From an uncultured Bacteroidia bacterium (GTDB lineage: Bacteria > Bacteroidota > Bacteroidia > Bacteroidales > UBA932): a DNA stretch of 42,586 nucleotides. The DNA is taken from the NCBI GenBank assembly GCA_902801885.1, contig CADCJX010000021.1, positions 1-42,586 of the forward strand, in the 5' to 3' direction. How positions within the stretch are numbered: position 1 is the first letter of the stretch; each line of letters opens with the position of its first letter. Under the pieces are notes generated by a model. The model was not told the DNA's origin and searched no databases. It saw only the letters and a list, made by a program, of their open reading frames with translations. The position numbers and the translations under genes are program-made. This document shows, one piece after another, positions 35,935-42,586 of this stretch.

Positions 35935-38919
35935 CTAGTTCATCAGGTTCTTAAGTTTTCCCAGTCTCATGCGGACATTGTCAAGCACGTCGTCGGTAGT
36001 TCCGTCCACGGGCTTGTAACCATTCTGGATACTCTCAAAGGTAGCCTTTGCCTGGGTGAAATTCTCCTGCTCTGCGAAAGAGTCTCCCAGGACTATGAAT
36101 GCCTTGGCAAGCCAGTAATTCTGGCCTCCGGCCTTTGAAGAGAAGTCGTAGACCTTCTTTTCCACGGTGTCATACTTACCCTGGTCGTAGGCATCCTGGA
36201 TCAGCATGTAGGCAGCCTCTGCACCTTCATCCGTCGCAGGTTTGGCAGCCAGGGAGGTGAAGATCGCGAATGCATCGCTCCTTTCATTGGTGGAGAGAAG
36301 GGACTTTGCCTTGAGGTAGTCGGCCTCGCGGATCTCGGACTCAGTACTCTTGGAATCAGCCTTCACCTTGTCTGCACATGAGATCGCAGAAGCATATTCA
36401 CCTGACTTGAAGGCCGAACGCATCATGCCGATCCTGGCAGTGTGCTTGTTGCCTTCAATCCTGGCCTCGCCAAGAAGTGAAGAGAAACCACCGAATGCAT
36501 CGGAATAACGCTGCATCTCATAGGACAACTTGGAGAAATTCAGGATTGCAGCCTCCTTGAAGGATCCATCTCCGGCCTGGGCGGCTTTCCTGTACCAGTC
36601 GCATGCCTGCTCCTTCTTCCCGAGGTTGCGGTAGCATTCCGCAGTGTAGAATCCTGCTTTCCCAGCATCAGCACCCGAAGGGAAACGCTCCAGGTAATTC
36701 TGGAGTGAAGACAGGGCCTTGTTCCAGTTCTCGGAAAGATATAGCTGCTCGGCAGCGGCGAAATACATGCCTTCTTTCTCCCCCGCCGTCTTGTCCTTGA
36801 TAGCTCCGACCTTGTCGGCATAGTCTATGTACTCGTCAGTCCTCCCCTGGCTCTGGTAAATAGATTCAACGGCTGCAAGTGCATCGCTGGCATATTCAGT
36901 TCCAGGCATGTCGGTCACCACCTGCTTGTAGTAGGCAAGCGCCTTGTCGTATTCGGAGATATTCCTTGAAATCATGCCGAGCTCGATGAGGGCCCTGGCG
37001 GCTATGGTCTTGTCGTCAGTGGATGTACGGAGTTTCTCGAAAGTCCTGACAGCTTCGTCGTTCCTGTTGGTGGCGACATAGGCCCTTCCGAGCTCGTACA
37101 TTGCTTCTGAATAGTAGTCAGCTGAAGGAGAAGCCTTCAGCGCCCTTGAAAGGACGTCCACTTTCTTGTTCCTGTCCCCAAGAAGGCCGTATGCGATTCC
37201 GGCGCGATAGGCAGGATAGAGGTTGGAACTGAAAGAGAAACGCTGCAAAGCGTTCTCGTAGCCCTTGACTGCAGTCTGGTAGTCCTTCTTGATAAAGTCA
37301 CAGTCTGCCCGCCTGCAGGCCGCATCCTCACCTTCGGCAAGATTATTCCCGGTCAGATATTCATCGAACCACCTGGCGGCATTGTCATAATCCCCGAGAC
37401 GGAAATAGCTGTATGCCAAATCGTAAGGGATGAGTTTCCCTTCCGGTTTCCCGTCGAGGGCGGAATTGTTGTACAGGTCCTGGAACGTCTCGACAGCCTT
37501 GTCGAACTGGTCGCTGCGGTAATAGGACTCACCCAGCCAGTACTTTGTCAGCTGGTTGAAGTTTTCCCGCCTGTCGGAGTAGTAACCGGCGGCCTTGAGG
37601 AGCGGAACTGCATCCCTCCAGGAACCGTTGCCGATCAGCTGGTTGGCTCTCAGGTAGTTTGCCCTCATGTAATTGGACCTCTGATCCTTGTCCAGGTTGT
37701 CAATGTTGGCATAGGCATCGACTGCACCGGCGTAATCGTGGTTGTAGAGCGAAGCCAGGGCCATGTAGCTGTAGATCTGGTCGCCCTTGTTCTTGTTGGA
37801 ATATTTTGCGATGTAGTCGTCGAAAACCTTGGGGTTGTGATTCAGGTCGAATGAAAGCTTGGCGTAGTTGAAATGGGCGTCTTCCTGGATGTCAGGATTG
37901 AAGTTCTTCTCTGATGCATCCTTGAAGGCATCCAAGGCCGCCACCTTGTTTCCGGTCTGGATGTAGCTGTAACCAAGCTGGTAATTAGCAATTTGGCCGA
38001 TGGAATCAGTCCTGCTTCTCATCTGAGAGAAATTGTCGATCGCTCCCTTGAAGTCCCCTGTTGAATAAAGGACGGTTCCGGAATAGAAGAAGTCGTCCCT
38101 GTCCATATCCCTGCGGCTCTGCTCGATCTTGTCATAGAAAGCTTTTGCCTTTTCTGTATCACCCGTGGCGAGATAGGACTCAGAGATGATCCTGGCCAGA
38201 TGTGACTGACGGTCGGCAGGGACTTCTCCGAAAAGTTTGACACCGTTCCTGATCACATAGGCATAGTCCTTCTGCATGAACCGGCATTCTGTCATGTAAT
38301 AGTTGGAAATGTCTGTGAACCTTGCATCCTTCCCGGCCTTCTCGAACCATGAATATGCCTCCTTGAAATCCTTGCGGGTGTAATCTATGTAACCCAGGGA
38401 ATACCTTGACGGAGCCGTGTAGTCCGAATAAGGCATCTTCTCGCTGCGGGCGAACAGCTGCCTGGCCCTGTCCAACTCATTCTCCTCAAAAAGAGCGTAG
38501 GCATGCTTGAACATGTATTCAGCCACCTGGTCCTTGTCAAGCTTCTTCTCATCGATCAGGCCGAAGTCCGTGGCTGCGGCTTTGAAGTCCTCCTTGTCGA
38601 AGGAATTCAGGGCATTGTAGAACCTGACCTGTGGGATGAGTTTCGAATAAGGATAGTTGGAGAGGTAGTCCGAGACCTTGGTCTCATAACCCTTTTCCTG
38701 GAGGCGGATAGCACACAAGGTTTCGTACCCTTTGGCCATGACGTCGTCACTCTCCGCGGCGATCCCGCTGAAGATGGTCCCCGCACGCTCGAACATGCCG
38801 TGGTCGTACAGATCCACAGCTCGCCGGAACTCTCCGGCCATCCTGTCCTGAGCCTGCAGAAAGGCTCCCGAACAGAGAGCGAAAGCGGAAATAAGGACCG
38901 TGATAAGTTTGCTTTTCAT
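35935..38919 (-). CDS. Large periplasmic TPR protein
   Basis: 994 residues from ATG 38919, chosen because it gives a clean signal peptide (MKSKLITVLISAFALCSGAFLQAQ). An upstream in-frame ATG at 39090 would add 57 residues and read into the divergent gene. The mature protein is almost entirely tetratricopeptide repeats, with many helical hairpins carrying the W/Y-x-x-G/A-x-x-Y-A pattern (AYSWFEKAGKDARF, AVKGYENALQRF, ALAYYKQVVTDMPGTEYASDAL, CDWYRKAAQAGDG). Such proteins act as scaffolds in the periplasm, in this case probably for the adjacent barrel protein. A TAAATTTG box lies 41 bases upstream. No enzymatic motif. Confidence 0.88.
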   Translation of the reverse strand: MKSKLITVLISAFALCSGAFLQAQDRMAGEFRRAVDLYDHGMFERAGTIFSGIAAESDDVMAKGYETLCAIRLQEKGYETKVSDYLSNYPYSKLIPQVRFYNALNSFDKEDFKAAATDFGLIDEKKLDKDQVAEYMFKHAYALFEENELDRARQLFARSEKMPYSDYTAPSRYSLGYIDYTRKDFKEAYSWFEKAGKDARFTDISNYYMTECRFMQKDYAYVIRNGVKLFGEVPADRQSHLARIISESYLATGDTEKAKAFYDKIEQSRRDMDRDDFFYSGTVLYSTGDFKGAIDNFSQMRSRTDSIGQIANYQLGYSYIQTGNKVAALDAFKDASEKNFNPDIQEDAHFNYAKLSFDLNHNPKVFDDYIAKYSNKNKGDQIYSYMALASLYNHDYAGAVDAYANIDNLDKDQRSNYMRANYLRANQLIGNGSWRDAVPLLKAAGYYSDRRENFNQLTKYWLGESYYRSDQFDKAVETFQDLYNNSALDGKPEGKLIPYDLAYSYFRLGDYDNAARWFDEYLTGNNLAEGEDAACRRADCDFIKKDYQTAVKGYENALQRFSFSSNLYPAYRAGIAYGLLGDRNKKVDVLSRALKASPSADYYSEAMYELGRAYVATNRNDEAVRTFEKLRTSTDDKTIAARALIELGMISRNISEYDKALAYYKQVVTDMPGTEYASDALAAVESIYQSQGRTDEYIDYADKVGAIKDKTAGEKEGMYFAAAEQLYLSENWNKALSSLQNYLERFPSGADAGKAGFYTAECYRNLGKKEQACDWYRKAAQAGDGSFKEAAILNFSKLSYEMQRYSDAFGGFSSLLGEARIEGNKHTARIGMMRSAFKSGEYASAISCADKVKADSKSTESEIREADYLKAKSLLSTNERSDAFAIFTSLAAKPATDEGAEAAYMLIQDAYDQGKYDTVEKKVYDFSSKAGGQNYWLAKAFIVLGDSFAEQENFTQAKATFESIQNGYKPVDGTTDDVLDNVRMRLGKLKNLMN

Positions 38920-38960
38920 AATGGATATCTTGCGAAAATTTAGTCCTAATTCACAATCTA

Positions 38961-38968
38961 CAAATTTA
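38961..38968 (-). promoter_or_regulatory. -7 promoter box for the TPR-barrel operon
   Basis: TAAATTTG on the minus strand, 41 bases before the TPR start. It faces away from the ftsE promoter, 24 bases apart. Confidence 0.55.
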
Positions 38969-38992
38969 CTGAATATACTCAAAAAAAAGAAG

Positions 38993-39000
38993 TATATTTG
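38993..39000 (+). promoter_or_regulatory. -7 promoter box for ftsE
   Basis: TATATTTG matches TAnnTTTG and ends 7 bases before the ftsE ATG, implying a very short leader. The preceding A-run (38981-38988) makes the region easy to melt. Confidence 0.55.
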
Positions 39001-39007
39001 TACAATC

Positions 39008-39742
39008 ATGGAAGACAAAACACTACAGACAACAAAAAGCGAGCCGCTGGTTTCTTTCCGGAACGCCGATATCCTTAACGGAGAGAACACGGTAATCTAC
39101 GGGCTGGACATGGAAGTGTTCCCCGGAGACTTTGTCTACATAGTCGGCAAGGTCGGCACGGGAAAGACTTCCATCATCAGGACCATGATCGGAGAGAATC
39201 CCCTGCAGAAAGGCTTCGGCCAGGTCTGCGGCCACAAGCTCGTCGGCATCAAGGACAAGGAGATCCCTTACCTCCGCCGAAAGGTCGGTGTCGTCTTCCA
39301 GGATTTCCAGCTGTTGATGGACAGGACGGTTGAGGACAATCTCGAATTCGTACTGAAGGCTACCGGATGGAAAGACAAGAATGCCACAGACAAACGCATC
39401 AGGGAAGTCCTGGAGGATGTCGGCATGACTCATAAGGCACACAAGATGCCGCACCAACTCTCCGGAGGCGAACAGCAAAGGATCGCCATAGCGCGTTCCC
39501 TTCTCAACAGGCCAAAACTCATCATCGCCGATGAACCTACCGGCAACCTCGACAACGAGACCGCTGACGGCATCCTGAGACTTCTCACCGGAATCAACCA
39601 GGAAGATGGGACCGCCATCATAATGGTCACCCACAACAGGAACATATTCGAAAAGTACCATGGCAGGATCTTCGTATGCAAGGACGAAAAGTGCGAAGAG
39701 AATGTCAACGACGAAGTGATTGACCTGGCACTTACCATCTGA
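39008..39742 (+). CDS. ftsE: FtsE-like ABC transporter ATP-binding protein
   Basis: 244 residues from ATG 39008; an earlier in-frame ATG at 38900 would overlap the divergent gene and its promoter. Walker A GKVGTGKT (47-54), Q-loop in [24 protein letters not shown] signature [16 protein letters not shown], Walker [13 protein letters not shown] and switch His in VTHNR. The FQDFQLL segment is typical of FtsE, which works with FtsX to control peptidoglycan hydrolases at the division site. No ftsX lies beside it in this window. LolD-type and MacB-type ATPases are the alternatives. nth follows after one base. Confidence 0.88.
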   Translation: MEDKTLQTTKSEPLVSFRNADILNGENTVIYGLDMEVFPGDFVYIVGKVGTGKTSIIRTMIGENPLQKGFGQVCGHKLVGIKDKEIPYLRRKVGVVFQDFQLLMDRTVEDNLEFVLKATGWKDKNATDKRIREVLEDVGMTHKAHKMPHQLSGGEQQRIAIARSLLNRPKLIIADEPTGNLDNETADGILRLLTGINQEDGTAIIMVTHNRNIFEKYHGRIFVCKDEKCEENVNDEVIDLALTI

Positions 39743-39743
39743 G

Positions 39744-40409
39744 ATGCTAAAGAAGGAAAGATATTCAAGGATAATGGCTTGGTTCGAAGAAAACCAGCCC
39801 ATGCCCACGACTGAACTTCACCACGACTCCCCCTTCCACCTGCTGATTGCAGTCATCCTGAGCGCCCAATGCACGGACAGACGGGTGAATATGGTCGTAC
39901 CTCCCCTTTTCGAACGTTACCCGAAACCGGCCGACCTCGCTGCGGCAACCTTCGATGAAGTATATCCCTTTGTCAAGAGCATTTCCTACCCCAATTCCAA
40001 AACGGAGCACCTTATTGCGATGGCCCGGAAACTAGTCTCCGATTTCGATTCGGAAGTTCCCTCCGACATCGATTCCCTGATGAGTCTCCCTGGGGTTGGA
40101 AGGAAAACAGCGAATGTAATTGCTTCAATAGTTTACGATAAACCGGTAATAGCCGTGGACACCCATGTGTTCAGGGTCTCCCACAGGCTCGGTCTCTCGT
40201 CCGGGAAAACGGTTGAAGCTGTCGAGAAGGACCTTGAAGCCAATATACCTCCTCACCAACGTGCCCGAGCCCACCATTGGCTGATCCTGCACGGACGTTA
40301 CATCTGCACCGCAAGGAACCCTAAATGCAACGACTGTCCCCTTCAGGATTGGTGCAAGGAATATGAAAAAAACAACTTATCTTTGCAGACCGCAAATACC
40401 AAAAGATAA
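39744..40409 (+). CDS. nth: Endonuclease III, DNA glycosylase/AP lyase
   Basis: 221 residues from ATG 39744. Helix-hairpin-helix [10 protein letters not shown] with catalytic Lys121, then Asp139 (VDTHVFRVS). The C-terminal 4Fe-4S loop C-x6-C-x2-C-x5-C ([17 protein letters not shown]) is intact. It removes oxidised pyrimidines and cuts at AP sites. It starts one base after the ftsE stop (TGA-G-ATG). The last dozen residues ([12 protein letters not shown]) extend past the cluster and their codons overlap a promoter box for gpmA. Confidence 0.96.
   Translation: MLKKERYSRIMAWFEENQPMPTTELHHDSPFHLLIAVILSAQCTDRRVNMVVPPLFERYPKPADLAAATFDEVYPFVKSISYPNSKTEHLIAMARKLVSDFDSEVPSDIDSLMSLPGVGRKTANVIASIVYDKPVIAVDTHVFRVSHRLGLSSGKTVEAVEKDLEANIPPHQRARAHHWLILHGRYICTARNPKCNDCPLQDWCKEYEKNNLSLQTANTKR
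40378..40385 (+). promoter_or_regulatory. -7 promoter box for gpmA inside the end of nth
   Basis: TATCTTTG matches TAnnTTTG, 31 bases before the gpmA start, within the last codons of nth. It would let gpmA be transcribed apart from ftsE-nth. Confidence 0.55.
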
Positions 40410-40416
40410 CACAGAT

Positions 40417-41163
40417 ATGAAAAGAATCGTACTCATTCGTCATGGCGAAAGCCAGTGGAACAAGGAAAACAGGTTTACAGGCTGGACTAACGTCGACCTC
40501 AGCGAGAAAGGCGTACAGGAAGCTTTCGATGCAGGCAAGATCCTGAAAGAGAATGGCTTCACCTTCGAAGTAGCCTACACTTCCTATCTCAAGAGGGCCA
40601 TCAAGACCCTTAACAATGTCCTGGATTCAATGGATCTCGACTGGATTCCCGTCAAGAAGACATGGAGACTGAACGAGAAGCACTACGGAATGCTCCAGGG
40701 CCTTAACAAGGCCGAGACAGCCCAGAAATACGGTGACGAGCAGGTCCTTATCTGGCGCCGCAGTTTCGACGTCGCTCCCCATAACCTCCCTGAGGACGAT
40801 CCCAACAGCGCCACCAAGGATCCCAGGTATGCCCAGGTTCCCGACCAGTATATTCCCCGCACCGAGGCTCTCAAGGAGTGTATCGAGAGGGTCATGCCTT
40901 ACTGGGAGTGCGAGATCTTCCCTGCTCTCAAGGAGCATGACAACATCGTTGTCGTCGCCCACGGAAACAGCCTCCGCGGAGTCGTCAAGCACCTTAAGGG
41001 AATCTCCGACGCTGACATTGTCGGACTGAACATCCCCACCGCAACTCCTTATGTCTTCGAATTCGACGATGACCTCAATCTTGTCAAGGATTACTACCTC
41101 GCCGATCCCGAAGAACTCAAGCGCAAGCAGAACGCTGTAGCAAACCAGGGAAAAGCGAAATAA
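40417..41163 (+). CDS. gpmA: 2,3-bisphosphoglycerate-dependent phosphoglycerate mutase
   Basis: 248 residues. The phosphohistidine motif [18 protein letters not shown] has His9. The second catalytic His is in [10 protein letters not shown], and the dPGM insert [26 protein letters not shown] is present. It interconverts 3- and 2-phosphoglycerate in glycolysis. ATG 40417 is chosen because it gives [12 protein letters not shown]; an earlier in-frame ATG (40363) overlaps nth. Its own promoter box lies within the end of nth, fitting a housekeeping gene that needs higher expression than its DNA-repair neighbour. Confidence 0.97.
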   Translation: MKRIVLIRHGESQWNKENRFTGWTNVDLSEKGVQEAFDAGKILKENGFTFEVAYTSYLKRAIKTLNNVLDSMDLDWIPVKKTWRLNEKHYGMLQGLNKAETAQKYGDEQVLIWRRSFDVAPHNLPEDDPNSATKDPRYAQVPDQYIPRTEALKECIERVMPYWECEIFPALKEHDNIVVVAHGNSLRGVVKHLKGISDADIVGLNIPTATPYVFEFDDDLNLVKDYYLADPEELKRKQNAVANQGKAK

Positions 41164-41167
41164 AGAC

Positions 41168-42391
41168 ATGCCGGGCATTTCAGAACGCGGGAACAAGATT
41201 CCAGCATCTCCAATTAGGAAACTGACTCCTTTCGCAGATGCGACAAAGAGCCGGGGAACAAAGGTCTACCACCTGAACATCGGACAGCCCGATCTGCCAA
41301 CACCTAAGAAGGCACTTGACGCACTCAAGGCCATCGACAGAACGACTCTTGAATACAGTCCCAGCAACGGCTACAAGCCACTTCGTGACAAGCTCGTACG
41401 TTACTACGACAAATTCGGGGTCAAGGTTTCTGAAAGTGAAATCATAGTGACGGCAGGTGGTTCCGAAGCCCTCCTGCTCACCTTCATGACCTGCCTGAAT
41501 CCGGGTGATGAGATCATTATGACCGAGCCCGGCTATGCCAACTATATCTCCTTTGCCGTCACTGCCGGAGTTACCATAAAGACGGTAACATCAAGGATTG
41601 AAGACGGATTCGCCCTTCCTTCAGTGGAAGACTTCGAGAAAGCCATCACGCCGAGGACGAAGGCAATCCTGATCTGCAACCCCAACAATCCCACCGGCTA
41701 TCTCTATTCTGAAGAAGAACTTTACAGGCTTCGCGACATCGTCCGCGACCATGACCTCTATCTCATTTCGGATGAGGTCTACCGCGAGTTCCGCTACACA
41801 GACGAGCCCTATCTTTCTGCTCTCTGCCTGGAAGGGATCGAGGAGAACGTGATAGTGGTCGACTCAGTGTCAAAGAGGTATTCCGAGTGCGGAATCAGGA
41901 TCGGGATGATTGTCAGCCACAATGCTGACGTGATGAAAACCGTCATGAAATTCTGCCAGGCCCGTCTGAGCCCTCCCCTTCTCGGTCAGATCGTTGCGGA
42001 AGCATCCATAGAAGGGACCGAGGAGTACTCCAAGGCTTGCTTTGAGGAATATCTCTCGCGCAGGGACTTCTTCATCGAAGGATTGAACAAAATCCCAGGA
42101 GTCTATTCACCTATGCCTAGAGGAGCATTCTACACAGTGGCTTCACTGCCTGTGGATGATGCTGAAGATTTCTGCAAATGGTGCCTTTCAGAGTTCAGTT
42201 ACAAGGACGCGAAGACCCCTGAAGGATTTACAGGTGAGACTGTGATGATGGCCCCAGCTGCCGGCTTCTACAGCACACCAGGACTTGGACGCAATCAGGT
42301 TCGTATGGCTTATGTTCTCAAGAAAGAGGATCTGTCCAGAGCCCTGACGGTACTCGAGAAAGCTCTCGAAGCCTACAAGGCAAGAGGCTGA
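41168..42391 (+). CDS. Class I/II aminotransferase (aspartate-aminotransferase-like)
   Basis: 407 residues. PLP fold type I. Key features: LNIGQPDLPTPK near the N-terminus, AGGSEALLLTF, Asn174 (NPNNPTG), Asp202 and Tyr205 (ISDEVYREF), Schiff-base Lys236 (VDSVSKRYSECGIRIG) and the C-terminal substrate Arg in NQVRMAYV. Subgroup I-gamma aspartate aminotransferases look like this, but related enzymes use aromatic or branched amino acids. It starts 4 bases after the gpmA stop, so it is likely co-transcribed, and is followed by a terminator at 42422-42451. Confidence 0.92.
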   Translation: MPGISERGNKIPASPIRKLTPFADATKSRGTKVYHLNIGQPDLPTPKKALDALKAIDRTTLEYSPSNGYKPLRDKLVRYYDKFGVKVSESEIIVTAGGSEALLLTFMTCLNPGDEIIMTEPGYANYISFAVTAGVTIKTVTSRIEDGFALPSVEDFEKAITPRTKAILICNPNNPTGYLYSEEELYRLRDIVRDHDLYLISDEVYREFRYTDEPYLSALCLEGIEENVIVVDSVSKRYSECGIRIGMIVSHNADVMKTVMKFCQARLSPPLLGQIVAEASIEGTEEYSKACFEEYLSRRDFFIEGLNKIPGVYSPMPRGAFYTVASLPVDDAEDFCKWCLSEFSYKDAKTPEGFTGETVMMAPAAGFYSTPGLGRNQVRMAYVLKKEDLSRALTVLEKALEAYKARG

Positions 42392-42421
42392 TCCATAAGA
42401 GATTAGAGTTCTATCATTATG

Positions 42422-42451
42422 ATACCCCGTGAAGCAATCTTCATGGGGTAT
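42422..42451 (+). terminator. Terminator after the aminotransferase gene
   Basis: ATACCCCGTGAAG pairs with CTTCATGGGGTAT (one G-T pair) around a 4-base loop and is followed by TATATTT. It ends the rightward gpmA-aminotransferase unit 31 bases after the stop. Confidence 0.75.
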
Positions 42452-42493
42452 TATATTTAGAAACTCAAGGATGAAACGAAAGGGTATAAAAAA

Positions 42494-42525
42494 GAGTCCC
42501 GGGCAGGTTTTCCTGTCCGGGACTC
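42494..42525 (-). terminator. rRNA operon terminator
   Basis: On the minus strand GAGTCCCGGACAGG pairs with CCTGCCCGGGACTC around a 4-base AAAA loop (14-base stem, one G-T pair) and is followed by six T (42493-42488). It sits about 8 bases past the 5S rRNA 3' end and converges with the aminotransferase terminator. Confidence 0.9.
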
Positions 42526-42533
42526 CAAAGAAC

Positions 42534-42586
42534 GGCGGCGACCTACTCTCCCAACTGGTGTGTCAGTACCATCGGCGCGGATGAGC
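42534..42586 (-). rRNA. rrf: 5S ribosomal RNA, 3' end only
   Basis: The minus strand carries GCGCCGATGGTACTGACACA and ends with GGGAGAGTAGGTCGCCGCC, the conserved 3' portion of Bacteroidota 5S rRNA (loop E and helix I region). Only about 53 of roughly 110 bases are inside the window; the rest of the rRNA operon lies to the right. The exact 3' end is estimated to within a few bases. Confidence 0.9.

Overview
The window looks like a chromosome segment from a member of the Bacteroidales (Bacteroidota). The support is a SusC/SusD outer-membrane pair, an S46 dipeptidyl-peptidase, a Bacteroidota-type serine palmitoyltransferase, BtgA-type mobilization genes, and repeated TAnnTTTG promoter boxes (the Bacteroides -7 element) in front of several genes. 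The fairly G+C-rich chromosomal part suggests a genus other than Bacteroides itself; that is inference.

Region 1 (1 to about 9,902) is the right-hand part of an integrative mobilizable element. A leftward operon starts at 5651: a DUF3853 DNA-binding protein, a winged-helix replisome-organizer-like protein, a DnaB-type helicase, a gap rich in inverted repeats (candidate oriT), a BtgA/BfmA accessory protein, a DUF5712 relaxase-like protein and a small membrane protein. A rightward AAA ATPase with a PD-(D/E)XK-like tail (5917-7227) meets a leftward unknown gene and the tyrosine integrase (9752-8382). The element appears to end at 9884-9902, in what looks like the 3' end of a tRNA gene followed by a terminator. 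Its other end lies left of the window.

Region 2 (9,984-15,506) is a leftward susC-susD-phosphodiesterase-like lipoprotein cluster. Region 3 (15,611-21,475) runs rightward: membrane acyltransferase, M20 dipeptidase, pyrF, a large glycosidase-like lipoprotein and a GNAT acetyltransferase.

Region 4 (34,107 down to 21,496) is an unbroken leftward run with gaps of no more than 31 bases: gyrB, serine palmitoyltransferase, an SDR reductase that may be the next sphingolipid enzyme, a PgpH-type HD phosphodiesterase, trigger factor, clpP, clpX, a GH43 lipoprotein and a DPP11-like S46 peptidase. It combines DNA topology, sphingolipid synthesis, c-di-AMP turnover, protein folding and degradation, and extracytoplasmic hydrolases.

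Region 5 (38,919 down to 34,174) is a leftward pair: a 994-residue TPR protein and an outer-membrane barrel. Region 6 (39,008-42,391) runs rightward: ftsE, nth, gpmA and a class I aminotransferase. The right edge holds two terminators facing each other and the 3' end of a 5S rRNA gene on the minus strand, so an rRNA operon enters from the right.

No CRISPR array, insertion sequence or complete tRNA was found. No stretch longer than 300 bases lacks a gene.
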